A stretch of 64,000 bases of DNA from Sycobia sp. Sy_11 (GCA_018907035.1 JACCIC010000028.1:570001-634000); one strand, 5' to 3'. Positions 13,260-25,333 are shown, numbered from the stretch's first letter. The notes: a model not told the origin generated them from the letters alone. Made by a program: numbers and translations.

Positions 13260-13890
13260 AAAAAAGGATAACCACCAAGTCGTTCTTGAGATATCGTGGA
13301 TACCAGTTTGAAAAACATGATCTTTGATCGGAAGTTTTTTAATGAACATTCGTATTATTTAAGAGGGAATTGGAAAAGAAAATGATATTTCAAGCAAAAA
13401 TGTCCATGTATGTGTAATTTTTTTGTTAAGACCGAAAAATTCGGCGTTGCAATCAGTCGCGGTTCAAATTATAATAACTGAAAAACTACGGATTCCCCAA
13501 TGTAGAAATCTTATACAATAAATTCTTTAGTTAATTCAATTGGTGACCAAGCATTAATTGTAACCCATAGTTGATACCCTTGATGCTTCTACAAAAATAT
13601 GGTAGATTCTAAATTGGAAAATCGCACCGCATCAATTAAATATATCGAAAATAAAGTCCGCAACTGTCGCCAATCAATTTTGAGAAGTTACTCGAGAAAT
13701 ACAGCGATAAACGTTATACAAACAATATCTTTTTCGATACAAAGGATCGTCTCATCTTTTTGCCCAGTTTCGTTGCTCAACTGTCAGGTCGAAGTAATGA
13801 AAATCTGATATTAGGGTTGAGCTGAAAATTAATATCGGATTCATAATATTTCAACATTCCAATGATGCTGACTAATATGGGACCTCTAAT
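13260..13890. repeat. Probable old interspersed repeat
   Basis: Phrases here (AAGTCGTTCTTGAGATATCG followed by CAGTTTGAAAAACAT near 13277-13320, and GTTGAGCTGAAAATTA with ATCGGATTCATAAT near 13815-13850) resemble wording I recall from high-copy non-coding tails of insect transposable elements. No transposase or reverse transcriptase motif is visible, and an open frame at 13599-13808 is unrecognised and may be chance. The identification is from memory only and the limits are approximate. Confidence 0.33.
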
Positions 13891-14054
13891 TCTGCATAAT
13901 TTACACATAAATAAGCAAACACGTTATGCAACGTTCGTCTTGATTTATGTCTATTATTAATTTTTTTTTTTTTTTGCTCCATTACGAATTATTTAAGAAC
14001 GATCGATAAGGAATGAAAAGAAGATCTTGAAAAAAGGCACGTATATAATTTCTG

Positions 14055-14075
14055 CTCTCTCTCTCTCTCTCTCTC
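14055..14075. repeat. (CT)10 microsatellite
   Basis: CT run followed by CCCAGG, so it resembles a splice acceptor by composition only. Confidence 0.9.
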
Positions 14076-14404
14076 CCAGGTGATTCTTCGAATCTCGCCC
14101 CCGCTCGATTTAATCAAGGCCTATATATACGTTTGTAAAAAAACGCGTCGGGAGCCAAGGCCGTCGTCCCCCGCGGCGCGAGAGTACCCCCTTCCCCCTC
14201 CGATCCGTACAAGCGATCCATCGGACCGTTGGGCGGTCCATTTAATTTTCACCTTTCACGCAATAACCTCGCCCCGCGCGCCCCAAATCGTCTCGCCGCT
14301 TTGAGGCGCGCGCCTCCCGCACCGGCACCGACGGCGGCCACACGGTATCCGGGTCTCCCTTGGCGCCCGGTTCGAAATCTCCGCGCATTATATCTGTACA
14401 TATG

Positions 14405-14421
14405 ACGCGCGCGCGCGCGCG
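14405..14421. repeat. (CG)8 tract
   Basis: Alternating CG, able to adopt Z-form. Similar shorter tracts lie at about 10072-10087, 10879-10896, 14618-14633 and 42219-42229. Confidence 0.85.
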
Positions 14422-14426
14422 TTGAT

Positions 14427-14448
14427 GGGGCGTTGGGGGTGGGGCGGG
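14427..14448 (+). other. G-quadruplex motif
   Basis: Four G-runs (4, 5, 4 and 3) on the plus strand have loops CGTT, T and C. It sits next to a (CG)n tract at 14405-14421 and about 80 bp before a (TA)n tract. Confidence 0.65.
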
Positions 14449-14524
14449 CGGCATCGCGCCCGCGTGCGCCCACGGAGATATGCAGGCGCCACCGGCGCAT
14501 CACCCCCGTGTATATGTATGTATG

Positions 14525-14527
<3 letters not shown>

Positions 14528-14573
<46 letters not shown>
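14528..14573. repeat. (TA)23 microsatellite
   Basis: Preceded by a TATG run. Confidence 0.95.
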
Positions 14574-14577
<4 letters not shown>

Positions 14578-14681
14578 CGGAACCTCAGTATATAACATAA
14601 TGGAATCAACCACGACGCTCGCGCGCGCGCGCGCTCTGTACATGGCTGCGGTTGACTTTCTCTCTCCCTCCACCCACACTC

Positions 14682-14685
<4 letters not shown>

Positions 14686-14728
<43 letters not shown>
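14686..14728. repeat. (CT)21 microsatellite
   Basis: CT run ending in TTCCTCTTAG. Confidence 0.95.
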
Positions 14729-14731
<3 letters not shown>

Positions 14732-15120
14732 TCTTAGGCACGCGCGCGCGGAGCTGTGATTCCGCATTACATCAGATTCTCGGCGGCGAACTCGCGCGTG
14801 CTTCCCTGTTTATTTTTTTAACCCCCCCCCTCCATCCCCCGCGACCGTGCGTATTACCCGATATTACGGCTCTCTCGGGAGGATTCGCGACTGAAATGCA
14901 GAGGACGAGAGACGAAGGCTATAGAAAGACGTGGAATAAAGGGACGTGCGAAGGAGGTTTGGAGAGGATGGTTGGGAGAGGAATAATAAAACATGGTTAT
15001 GAGCCAGCGGCCACCTTAAATGTTAACGCGCGAAAAATATAAGTGCGGTTTGCAAATAAACCGGGACTGTTTTTTCTTCCCCTCGAGGCATAAAGCTTTT
15101 CTTCGTCTTCGGAAGTATCT

Positions 15121-15200
15121 TTCTATCTCTATCTCTCTCTCTATCTCTCTCTCTCTCTCTCCCTCCCTCTTGCTCTTTCTCTCCCTCACTCTCTTTCTTT
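15121..15200. repeat. (CT)n pyrimidine tract
   Basis: CT/TATCTC repeats with a pyrimidine-rich tail. It is complementary to the GA tract about 150 bp further on. Confidence 0.9.
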
Positions 15201-15335
15201 CGTTTTCTTTATTCTATTATAGGCTACGTATTATATTCCTTAGCTCTTTCTCATTCAATGCCGAGACAACTGTAAAAAATTTAAGGCCACCCTCGATATA
15301 TAAAATAATTGTTTCGAATTATTTCCCTAGAGGCT

Positions 15336-15353
15336 CGAGCGAGAGAAGAGAGC

Positions 15354-15391
<38 letters not shown>
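15336..15391. repeat. (GA)n purine tract
   Basis: GA repeats with few interruptions; inverted partner of the CT tract at 15121-15200. Confidence 0.9.
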
Positions 15392-16139
15392 CAGGCGAAT
15401 CTTGAATGATAATAAAAAGACAGAGCGACAGAGAGGACTAAATTTTTCCCTGTTATTTTTCTTTTTTTTGTTAAGCCCGCCTTCAAAAGACTTTCGGCTA
15501 TTAATCCGATGCGTATCAAAACTTAAAAGTTGAAATTAAAACGATTTCAGGATTTATAAAGTCGCTCCGTTATCGCCAGCCCAATGACGATATTAAGTAT
15601 TTTACAACCCGACAAGTTTAAATTGACTTTATGCAGATAAGACAACTCTCTGCGCAGATTATTTTTTCAGAAAATACACGGAACGGGCAAAACTTTTCAG
15701 AAGTAAATAAATTATAATTTTTCGATTTTAGCCGGCATTTAACAGAGCGAGCGAGGTTTCGACGAAGGAGGAAAAAAAACCAGTTGTTTGAAACGCACGG
15801 CTCGAACTCTATGGTATTCTATTATATCACGTGCAAAACGAAAGTATAATAGAATACTTTATGGAGTCGCCGCACCTCGCACCCTTCTCCAATTTTAACA
15901 ATGGGCGCGAAAATAAATTTCACGGGCGGGGGGGGGGCGGGGGAAATTGGCGGAATAAAAATCGGCTCCCGGCGAAATAAAATAAGATACTTGCGAGAAA
16001 AATGGGAATGGGCTAGAGTCGACCGTAAATACGCTTCGCCGGCCATTGTCTTTATCGTGCGCAGAACACCGCCTCACGGGCTTCGAGCCGAGTTAGCCCG
16101 CCGCGCTCTAAAGTCTCGCATTTTGGTAACCCCCGAGCC

Positions 16140-16430
16140 ACACGTGTGACGCGTACGCGAGACCGTCCTGCGCGCCTATGCCTATATCATCGGCCGCTAA
16201 AGAACATCCGGGCGTCGAGCAATTAACGCCGGACACGTTAATTGATTAATCGATTAGCGATTCCCGGCGCGCGGGTACATTCCGCCACGCCCGCCACTCG
16301 TTAGCGGCCGCGCTCGGAGGGGGGGGGGGAGGAATCGTCCCGAACGCGCCGTCCGTATTACAAGCGCGTTGGTAGTATAAAGCGAGCACACGAGGGCGAG
16401 CCACGTATACGACGTCGAAACATCGGTCAT
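16140..16430. promoter_or_regulatory. Possible regulatory block with homeodomain-like sites
   Basis: A non-repetitive, GC-balanced segment with a tight run of TAAT/ATTA-type sites at 16238-16257 (TTAATTGATTAATCGATTAG), including TGATTAAT, a Hox/Exd-like composite, and AATTAAC nearby at 16221. These sites are common by chance in AT-rich DNA but stand out here because the surroundings are GC-rich. Function is inference. Confidence 0.2.
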
Positions 16431-16493
16431 ACTTTTTTTCTTTCCCTTTTCTTTTTCCTCATATATTATTACGTGGAGAGGAGGAGCATTTGC

Positions 16494-16499
<6 letters not shown>

Positions 16500-16541
<42 letters not shown>
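16500..16541. repeat. (TA)21 microsatellite
   Basis: Uninterrupted. Confidence 0.95.
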
Positions 16542-16545
<4 letters not shown>

Positions 16546-16792
16546 ACTCTATAAACGGTGCCGTAAAGCGTACTCGTCGTCCCGTGTGTGCGTAATATGT
16601 ACATGGATACGGTCACCACGGTGAGCGCGCGTCTACACTCAAAATCGCTCCGCGTGGAAGCCGCGAAGCGTCGCGTGATTACGGTATTCCACGCGCGGAC
16701 TACCCTAGAAGGGAGGAGAGAATGCGTATACGCGCGCGCGCGTATGTGTGTGTGTGCGTGCGCGCGAAGTTAGCAATAGTCAAGATCAAGCA

Positions 16793-16793
<1 letters not shown>

Positions 16794-16831
<38 letters not shown>
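16794..16831. repeat. (TA)19 microsatellite
   Basis: Uninterrupted; followed by ACATAC/ATGC repeats to about 16885. Confidence 0.95.
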
Positions 16832-16832
<1 letters not shown>

Positions 16833-17105
16833 CGGAGCGTCTCAACCTCTACATATACATACGTACATACATACATGCATACATAGACACGGGCCGTATA
16901 GAGACGTGACTCGGTTATCGTAAACCTCGTCTTACGCGCGCGTGTATTCGTATATACAGCTGCTCTTTATGCATTGCGCCTCGCTTCTTTAGTCATAACG
17001 CTCCTGTAGCGGAATGAGAGCGTTTTCCCGATGTGCGCGCGCCCCGGCGCTTTTTTACGATCCAAGTGTTTATTCGCGCTTTTTTTCTCCTCTCGCCCGT
17101 CCTCT

Positions 17106-17118
17106 CCCCCCCCCCCCC
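17106..17118. repeat. C13 homopolymer
   Basis: In a C/T-rich stretch. Confidence 0.9.
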
Positions 17119-17275
17119 AGCCACCCGCCGCGCTCCAGCCGACTTCTATCTCATTCTTTTCCTCGGTCTCCCTTATCCCCCTCCCCGCCACTCTCCCGCC
17201 TCCCGCGCACCGCGCTCGTACTCCTCTCGCACTCGGCATTTCTTCCTCTTACTCATTCTTCTCTCTTGTTTGCCT

Positions 17276-17279
<4 letters not shown>

Positions 17280-17317
<38 letters not shown>
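17280..17317. repeat. (TA)19 microsatellite
   Basis: Uninterrupted, inside a 400-bp pyrimidine-rich block (about 17050-17440). Confidence 0.95.
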
Positions 17318-17319
<2 letters not shown>

Positions 17320-17546
17320 TTCTGCAAGCTCCCGCCACCCTTCACCCCCCCCCCAGCTCTCTCGCTCTCTTCAGCATCCAGGCCCCTTTCTCCAACTCTC
17401 TATATCCACTTTTCTCTGCACTCTTTTTTTTTCTTGCTCGAGGAACATCCGCCTCCGAAATTGCAAGTTCGTCTTCAAATTGCCGCAGTCTGGGTCGTAA
17501 ATCAAGCTAAATTAAATCTACGAAATAGGAAATTTTCGTAATCTTC

Positions 17547-17547
<1 letters not shown>

Positions 17548-17605
<58 letters not shown>
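17548..17605. repeat. (TA)n microsatellite
   Basis: About 55 bp with one early C. Confidence 0.95.
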
Positions 17606-17608
<3 letters not shown>

Positions 17609-17639
17609 ATGCCTTTCCACTCGAGACTTTAAATTAAAT

Positions 17640-18460
17640 ATCAAAGTTTCCGTTTAATTTACATAGTTACTATTGGTATATACGAGAACTTGCTTAGCAT
17701 TCGCAACAACAACGTTAATCCCTTTATTAATACATAGTAATATTGGTACCGTGATATCAGGCATTGAATTCCGTAGGGGACAAAGGAACAGATGAAAAAC
17801 TTTGTAAATGTAGCGTATTTATTAAAAAATTTACGCGCTCCGAATCAAAGAGAATCCATTAGTCGGAAATACAAATTAAACCTGAGAATGACATCGAGCG
17901 TTCCGCCTATGAAAGAGACGCATTCTACTTACTCCACGCAGTCGACAGCCTCGATTACGGACTATTTGAGAAATTTTCAACTTTTTTTTTTGTAACGAAA
18001 TTTCTTAATTTTACACCATGTCAAAACCTATCAGAAAATTACAAGAGAAATTTGAAGAAAAAAATTGAAAATACATATACTTTTTATAAATGCACTTTTA
18101 TGTAAGTTTGAATTTGCTAGATGATTGTAAAAAAATACATCTGATTATTTTGAGCTTCATGTTATGACTGGTTAACTCACTGCCTCCCTCTTATCAATAT
18201 TGTAAAGACCTAGTTAGCTGAGAACCATTATTATATTTACTTCGCATGGCCCTATCATCGTACATAATTAAATTTAACTCCTTTAGTCATTTCTTGTCAC
18301 TTAAATTCTCACAAAATACTTAAGAAATTTTCCTTTACTTTTGAATATTACAGTCGCACATGCTAACCTCTCCGCTATTATTTATAAATACATACTAGGG
18401 AAAACTCGAGGTCTACATAGTACAGCGCAAACGTATAAACGAATAATCAAGCAAATGGAA
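17640..18460. other. Gene-free AT-rich stretch
   Basis: Unique AT-rich DNA between two microsatellite blocks; nothing recognised. Confidence 0.6.
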
Positions 18461-18476
18461 TCGACGCACACTCACC

Positions 18477-18479
<3 letters not shown>

Positions 18480-18525
<46 letters not shown>
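18480..18525. repeat. (CA)22 microsatellite
   Basis: Uninterrupted. Confidence 0.95.
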
Positions 18526-18527
<2 letters not shown>

Positions 18528-19017
18528 ATAGATATATCTACGGCAGCCGCGCCGCCGTTGTCACTACAAGACGTTTCGTTCGTATAAAGGGAGGGAAATA
18601 AATCGCTTCCTGCCTGTAAATACGGAGGACGTGAAGGAGCGTCGCGGCGCGCGCTCAGATATCGCTCTCGAGGCTCAGCTTCCAGCGTCCTACGGCAGCT
18701 CGGATGGGGCACCGCTTCCGGGGGATAAAAATGTCTAATATTATGTGAAAGCACGCGCGCGCGAGTCTTTCAGCGGGCGTCGCTCGCGCATCCATCCAAA
18801 AAGGCGGAATAACCCCCCACCCCCTCCCGCGCCGATATGGTACAGACGTATAGCAGCCGGCGCGGAATCGGTGGGCCGGGGTCGATGCTCTTTCTCATGT
18901 TTTTTTTTTTTATTTTCTCTTTGGCCCTCTCCCGATCTCCTCCCTCCCGCCCGCCTCGCAATGAACACCGACTAAATTTTTAATCAAAACCTCTTTTTGC
19001 TCGTTATGCATAAAGGC

Positions 19018-19018
<1 letters not shown>

Positions 19019-19071
<53 letters not shown>
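19019..19071. repeat. Compound (TA)n(TG)n microsatellite
   Basis: (TA)8 passes into (TG)18. Confidence 0.95.
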
Positions 19072-19072
<1 letters not shown>

Positions 19073-19521
19073 CGGTCTTGACTCAATCCCATTTGATCAG
19101 TGGGGGAAGACTCAAATCAATAAATTTTTGATGAAAAATATTTTTTTTCTTTTTCTTCTTTTTTTTCAAGAAAAACCGTCGAAAGTGGAACGCATTGGAT
19201 CAACTTTATATGCCTAGTCCTGGGCGAGCGTAAAAAGAAAATATAGATATCTAAAGTCGCGGTGTCAGATGTTAATCGTTGCTTAATAAAGGATATTTTT
19301 TTCGTAGTTTTTAAACATTGATCCAATATAAACAAGTTAGAGTTACATATATATTGCCAATTATGTTTCAGATCAAGTGGATAGAAATGGGGCTTGTAGA
19401 TTTTTTTATATATTTCATTTCTGATATTTCAATAGTCGCTCATTAAAATCCTAATCGATCTGATACATCCAGTCTCTCGTACCCCCCCCTCCCGCTCTTA
19501 CTGCGAAAATCCAGAGCAGAT

Positions 19522-19526
<5 letters not shown>

Positions 19527-19563
<37 letters not shown>
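19527..19563. repeat. (TA)18 microsatellite
   Basis: Uninterrupted. Confidence 0.95.
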
Positions 19564-19565
<2 letters not shown>

Positions 19566-19839
19566 GGAGTTCGACAACGCCTCCCCTCCCCCGCACTCTC
19601 GCCTGGCATTCGCCTGATCCGATTACATAAGTAATTATACGCTCATTGGATTTGTTAGGGTTTTAGCGAAAGAAGATTGAAACGTACAGCTGGCACTTAA
19701 CAGATTCTGCATTGGGAAATAGATTTTACGCGAGGGCGCGCGCTCGGAATGCGCCTGCTCTCCCCCCTCCCGTCCTCCCCTACAATGGATTAGCAACTAT
19801 TTTGTTCCCTGATGCGCGAATTCGCCGACGCCCGTTTCC

Positions 19840-19842
<3 letters not shown>

Positions 19843-19897
<55 letters not shown>
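19843..19897. repeat. (TA)27 microsatellite
   Basis: Uninterrupted. Confidence 0.95.
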
Positions 19898-19899
<2 letters not shown>

Positions 19900-20029
19900 C
19901 AGGTTATACTGCGCGAAGAATCGAGTATTATTTGAACAAGGACGGAATATACAGGACGTTGAACGTTTAAACAAAATTGATCGCTTGGCAAACCGAACGG
20001 CTGAGAGATAATTTTAGCCATCCGCAACG

Positions 20030-22880
20030 TCTATCAGAATTTCAGGAGAATGTCACGATATGATACATTTGTTTGACGTTGTCCGCGTATGTAATTAATA
20101 TATAACGTTGGCTGTTTTCAGAAATTTTCAATGTAATTATTGTTGAAAATTGAGATTTTTTCCCCCATAATTCCTGATATAATAATTTTTAAACTATAAT
20201 TTTTTAATGTCATTAATACATTCGTGAAATTCCATAGTTAAGCGTTGAAAAAAATATTTTTTCCAAGCGAGTAGTATAAGTATTTTTTTAAATGTTTGAT
20301 CCGGAACGTGGCTGGGCGAGGGAGGAGGGAGGGGGGGGGTATAAGTTCAACGCCACAGCAGAGAAATCGATGAGTTACGCATTAACGAGTCCGCATTATC
20401 CCATGAAATAGCGAGTTAATAAGGAGAGGCCAAATAAGTTTTTCCCCGATATGCGCCCTGAAAACGTTCGTAGGAATTTGCGTTTTTTCATTCCTTCGCA
20501 AACCTGGATAACGGCGTGCGTAATGCACCTGCGGCGATCCGTCTCTAATGAGAAGTTTATTTAGAGCAAGAAACCGAGCGTATACGGTGTTTTTGTCGCC
20601 TCCGTCCCCTGCCCACCACCGTCGATTCGTTCCCGCAGTAAAACTAATTATCATTAAATATTAAAATTGATAATTTTTGCCTTCGTCGTCGACTTCTATA
20701 ATACGAGCTTCCGCTTCTTCGTCGACTTTCTTCATATCGACTATTAATCGGCTCATTGAAACGAAATACTCCAACGGAAAATCTGCGGAAGATCCGTGCG
20801 GCGACATCAATGCCCCGGCCGTATTATTTCGCACTTAAATTATTCAAACTAACATTTGCCATCCCACGTTCGGTCAATTACTGCACTTGCGCATACACAA
20901 TCACATTATTTTCCGCGCAGTTCGCACGAGCGAGCCCCGGGGAACGGGGACCCGGGAATTATGAAATATGAAGACGGCGGGGAACAGGAGGTTGCGCACA
21001 GAAAACTCGAGAAGCGCCGGGAAAAAAATGAAACGAAAAGCAAAAGAGAACATCGGGGCTTGGCTCCGGGGGGGGGGGGGGGGACGGTCAGATCGGGTAT
21101 CAGTCGCGCGGGATATTAATATGCCGTCGGACCAACCGTAATGCGCGCTCGCTTTTAACAAATGACCCCTAAGGGCCATTGGTCCCTTTTTACATTTTTA
21201 GCCATATCGCGTTTCTCACGCGAAGTGAAACATTTTTCCTCCTTCTTCGTTCATTCTAAATTAGCCTAATCGATGCACTAATAAGTCATACATGTAGCCG
21301 AGTCCTTTATTTTAACGTCTTACTCCCGAGGGAGCCTTAATCTCTTGGCGCGTACACACGCCCACGCGCCGCGTCGAGGCCTTTTGAGGAAACGATTTTT
21401 TTCTCCGACTGCCTAAACTTTTTCCTCTTTTTTCTTTTTCATACGGTAAATATAACCCAAAATTCTCCTTAAGTAGAGGAGTGTGGCTATTTTTCCTCGT
21501 TTGAGGGAGAGGAAGATAGCGGCCACCTGTGACTTTCGGCTTCTTCGAGTTTGTTAACGTTCTTCTTTTTTCCACATTTCCCACATTTACTACTGCTCTC
21601 GGGTATTTGAGGATAATAGAGAATAAAGTTTTTTTTTTTTAATAAATGACAATTGCTTTCCGATAAATAGAACTTTTTTCCAGAAAAAATTCATATTTGT
21701 CTGATTAAGATGAATTATAGAGTTGACATTTATGTTTTTCCAGAGGTAACGCAATAATACCAAAAATGAAAAACCAATTGTTTAATTGTATTTTTAAAAT
21801 TCTTCAGCTTTAATTATTATTATATATAAGGCGTTTTATACGACTAAGAGCATTTTCATATTACGGGATGAGTCGGCATTGAAAACGGATTAAAAATGAG
21901 TCTTACGCGGATATTTTGTTATTGTTGTTGCAAATCCTACTGTAGCAACTACTTTCTTAGCCCTTTTATGTCTTTGACAAAGTTCGCTCGGGACTTAAGG
22001 CGACGTTTTTTCTTCCTAGCAAGGAGTACGCGTTGCCGAATTCAATTAAGGCGCTCTAACATTTACTTTTTACATTTAGAGCAAAGACCGCTTTAATTAC
22101 TAGTTTAAGGTATAATATACGTGATATTTTTTCGACAAAACGGAAGAGAGAAACAAACCCAGACAGATAATGGGATTTTGCTCGAAAAATACATTTAGGC
22201 CATAATCTTTTTCCTGTAACTTACCCATTAAGGAAATAACCAGTGGCTGCATACTTTGTACAAGCATCCTTTGTTTTTAAAAATTTATTTCTGCGTTTCT
22301 TTTCTGCCTTTGTTGGAATACTTTTCGACAAGATATTGGTCGGAGGCCTGTCTTTTGAAATATATATACATATATGTATGTATCACCGACATCCACGCGT
22401 GGCAAATCGTACTATATCGTTGAACTGGTTTAAGAATCAAGGTTAAAAAAGAAAGGCCAATTAGTGAAATCTATATTACATTCAGTGAGGGAGGGAAGGG
22501 TGTATCCGGAGAAAAAGTGGCTCTAAAGTCTGCCGAGCCAGAGGAGAAGGGGGGTCAGGGAAGGGAGTTAGACGCGGGGACGACAGTGAGACCTGCCAAG
22601 TTCTCCCTCGTTACCCCCCACTCTCTTCCTCCCTCTCCCTTCTTCTCTCGAGTATACGCACACCCGTCTGGCGCACGACTGAGCAAACGTGTCAGAACCA
22701 TCACTCATCACTCGGCTCCGCTCACCCTTCTTCTCCCTTCTTCTCCTTCCTCTTTCTCCTTCCTCTTGATAAATTCTCGAAAAATCGCGCTGACGAAGAA
22801 ATCTTTGATTCCTTCTCTTTCTCCTTCACCCCCCTTTCTCTATTTCTCGCTCTCTTCTCCCCGTAGCCCCCCTCAATTGC
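20030..22880. other. Gene-free mixed stretch
   Basis: AT-rich flanks around a GC-balanced, low-repeat segment (20350-20650) and a G16 run. Open frames of 66-92 codons are not recognisable. The 20350-20650 segment is a candidate for conserved non-coding DNA. Confidence 0.5.
21068..21083. repeat. G16 homopolymer
   Basis: Sixteen consecutive G. Confidence 0.9.
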
Positions 22881-22886
22881 TTCCGT

Positions 22887-22888
<2 letters not shown>

Positions 22889-22925
<37 letters not shown>
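22889..22925. repeat. (TA)18 microsatellite
   Basis: First of a pair separated by about 23 bp. Confidence 0.95.
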
Positions 22926-22927
<2 letters not shown>

Positions 22928-22947
22928 AGCACGTGTATTCTCCGCAG

Positions 22948-22948
<1 letters not shown>

Positions 22949-22998
<50 letters not shown>
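22949..22998. repeat. (TA)25 microsatellite
   Basis: Second of the pair. Confidence 0.95.
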
Positions 22999-23000
<2 letters not shown>

Positions 23001-23254
23001 AAAGACGTAAGAGAAAGAGCGCAAAGGAGTGAGCATCAGCCAGAGAGGGCACGCGGCGTTATAGGGTTGAGCGGGATCGAAACGGGGTGGGGGGAGCAGA
23101 AATTCGAAGTACGTACTTTGTCACGCAAGACACGCACGAATGTTAGAAATAGCCTCCGGTGTACCCCGGCTGGTCTCCTCCCCCTCCTAGCCTCTACTTC
23201 TTTCAATTCGACGAAAAGAATAAATCAATTTTGATCGGGATGATTTATATAGAT

Positions 23255-23256
<2 letters not shown>

Positions 23257-23298
<42 letters not shown>
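23257..23298. repeat. (TA)20 microsatellite
   Basis: Uninterrupted. Confidence 0.95.
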
Positions 23299-23299
<1 letters not shown>

Positions 23300-23869
23300 C
23301 TTTGACGGTATAAGAGTCGAGGAGGAGCAGGAAAAGGGAAAAGCACGCGATGGATCTCCGTTCGTTCTTTGGATTTCACTTTTATCCGTTTCGTTTCATA
23401 CAAATGCAGTTGTATATTTATAAACCAGGAAAATGTTGTACGAGCTGGAAATTCGTTTTGGGCTGTGCATTTTCTTTTCTTTTTTCTTTTTAGAGCTTCA
23501 CGTTGACTATAATTACGTTACCGGAAACGAGTTGGTTATACCAAACATTACGTTTGAGGATACAGGAGAATAAATACGATTATAAGAATTATATGAAAGG
23601 GCAATTTTTGTAGGAAACTTGGATGAAAACGACAGGATTCGTTTCTGGCGCGTATGGAGAATCGTTGCCGTTTAAAACGTTTCAGTCCAGAATGGGAAAT
23701 ATTTCCCACTATAATTCGTCAACTTTCCCCCTCCCCCCTCCTTCGAGTCGCAAGTGCCTCGATCTATTCGGGATATATGCGAGTAAATTTATCCCGAGAA
23801 GCCTCTTGAAATCGATCGAATTGCCGGCAGTGTCACGGCCTCGTTGGCGCACGGCCGTGTCGGCCGTAA

Positions 23870-23885
23870 CCCCCCCCCCCCCCCC
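23870..23885. repeat. C16 homopolymer
   Basis: Sixteen consecutive C. Confidence 0.9.
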
Positions 23886-24906
23886 GAGCTCTGTCCTCCC
23901 CACCGCCGAACTTCCAATCAGCATTAAAAATGATCTCGTTAGCTAGGGCAGAGCGTGAAGGGGACGATTTCGCCGGTAGATAACCGTTTAACCGTGAGCC
24001 CATTTCTTTTTCCAAGTAAAATTCTTCCCTATTTATCTAGGTACTCTTTCTAAAGCGGAAATAATCCATCCTCGTGATCTCTTCGGCGCGAGAACCTATA
24101 TAAATAAGTGTGTGTGTGTGTGTATTGACAGTGGAATTTATCTCAATTTAGTTATACAGGCAGAAATGCAATAGTTTAAGTAATTTTGTTTATAACTTTT
24201 AAATAGATAAATGTATATATTCGATTGTCGGAGTGGTTGAATATTTTTTCAAACTGCAAGTCGTTTTCAAAGAAGCCTTCGGATTGATCCAGATGTGCGT
24301 CATGAAGATGACTGAACTTTCCTGCCCTTAAAATACGATAATTTGCCTTGCTCAAGAATCGAAGTAGTTCCCGTTTGTCATTTCGGCGTCGGCTTTCGAA
24401 TCATTTATTACAAATAGTTTTTTAGTTTATATGAAAGAAAAAAAATTGTCAAACTTCCTTCAAAAGTGAGACGTCTTCGTTCCGATTCATCTCGATTTTC
24501 AACCACACAAAATTTATATTTACTTTATAATAGCCATAACAAGATAATATAATACTTCCATTCGAGATTTATCTCCGTGGGCATTCGAATGGCTTTTGGA
24601 ACGTTCTCTATGAAAGACCGTATAATACCGCTAATGAGTAGAATTTGCGTACTCGTACAACCGTTGAAAAACGATTTTCTCTATTGTCATTTTTAATAAG
24701 CAGATATTTATAGATCCAGGTTGGGAGACTTGTACGATACAAAATATATTCAATTTATTGATACGTACGTGTAGTACACATATTATGAACATGAATTGCA
24801 AGCGCACAAAGTATTCCGATGCAAATTGAAAACGAATATCGAGACTGTCTGATATACGTGTTCTCCAATGTGTATATTTACCACTTAATTAAAGAAGACT
24901 CTGATA

Positions 24907-24911
<5 letters not shown>

Positions 24912-24960
<49 letters not shown>
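24912..24960. repeat. (TA)24 microsatellite
   Basis: Uninterrupted. Confidence 0.95.
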
Positions 24961-24961
<1 letters not shown>

Positions 24962-25130
24962 GAGAGAATGTAATTATGCGATATCGAGCATTGCGAATTC
25001 TTCGCGCAGTCTCGCGTCGTTTTACATCTATATATAATATATTAACTCATAATGAGACAAAGCCCGTGTATAATACATTGAGTAATCGTAGGAAGGGCCA
25101 AGTGCGCAGCCCCTCCTACACCCTTGCACA

Positions 25131-25156
25131 CCCCCTCCCCCACCCGCCCCTAGCCC
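25131..25156 (-). other. G-quadruplex motif
   Basis: Five C-runs of 3-5 bases on the plus strand have loops of 1, 1, 1 and 3 bases, so the minus strand is strongly G4-competent. Confidence 0.65.
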
Positions 25157-25298
25157 GCACACCTCACGGCAATTTTGCCCGATATGTTCATCATTATCGC
25201 GTCGCTATCTCATTCCCTCGCCCCCTCCCCTTCTTCTGGCTCCAGAATAGTATCTCTGTGTGTATCGGCGTAATTGGCTCAGACCCTCTCTCCTGCTA

Positions 25299-25333
25299 CT
25301 CCTCCTCCTCCTCCTCCTCCTCCTCCTCCTCCT
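25299..25333. repeat. (CTC)n trinucleotide repeat
   Basis: About eleven CTC units; the only long trinucleotide run in the window. No coding context supports a polypeptide tract. Confidence 0.9.

Noticed and set aside
14055..14083. Splice acceptor: (CT)n followed by CCCAGG
   Set aside because: The polypyrimidine tract is a microsatellite, and no coding sequence or branch point supports an exon after it. The same holds for the (CT)n...TTAG at 14686-14736.
22517..23032. 171-codon frame ending in IYIYIY
   Set aside because: Pyrimidine-rich sequence plus two (TA)n tracts; no recognisable protein.
25299..25333. Trinucleotide repeat as a coding poly-amino-acid tract
   Set aside because: Frames through it are short or full of other microsatellites, and no gene context exists.
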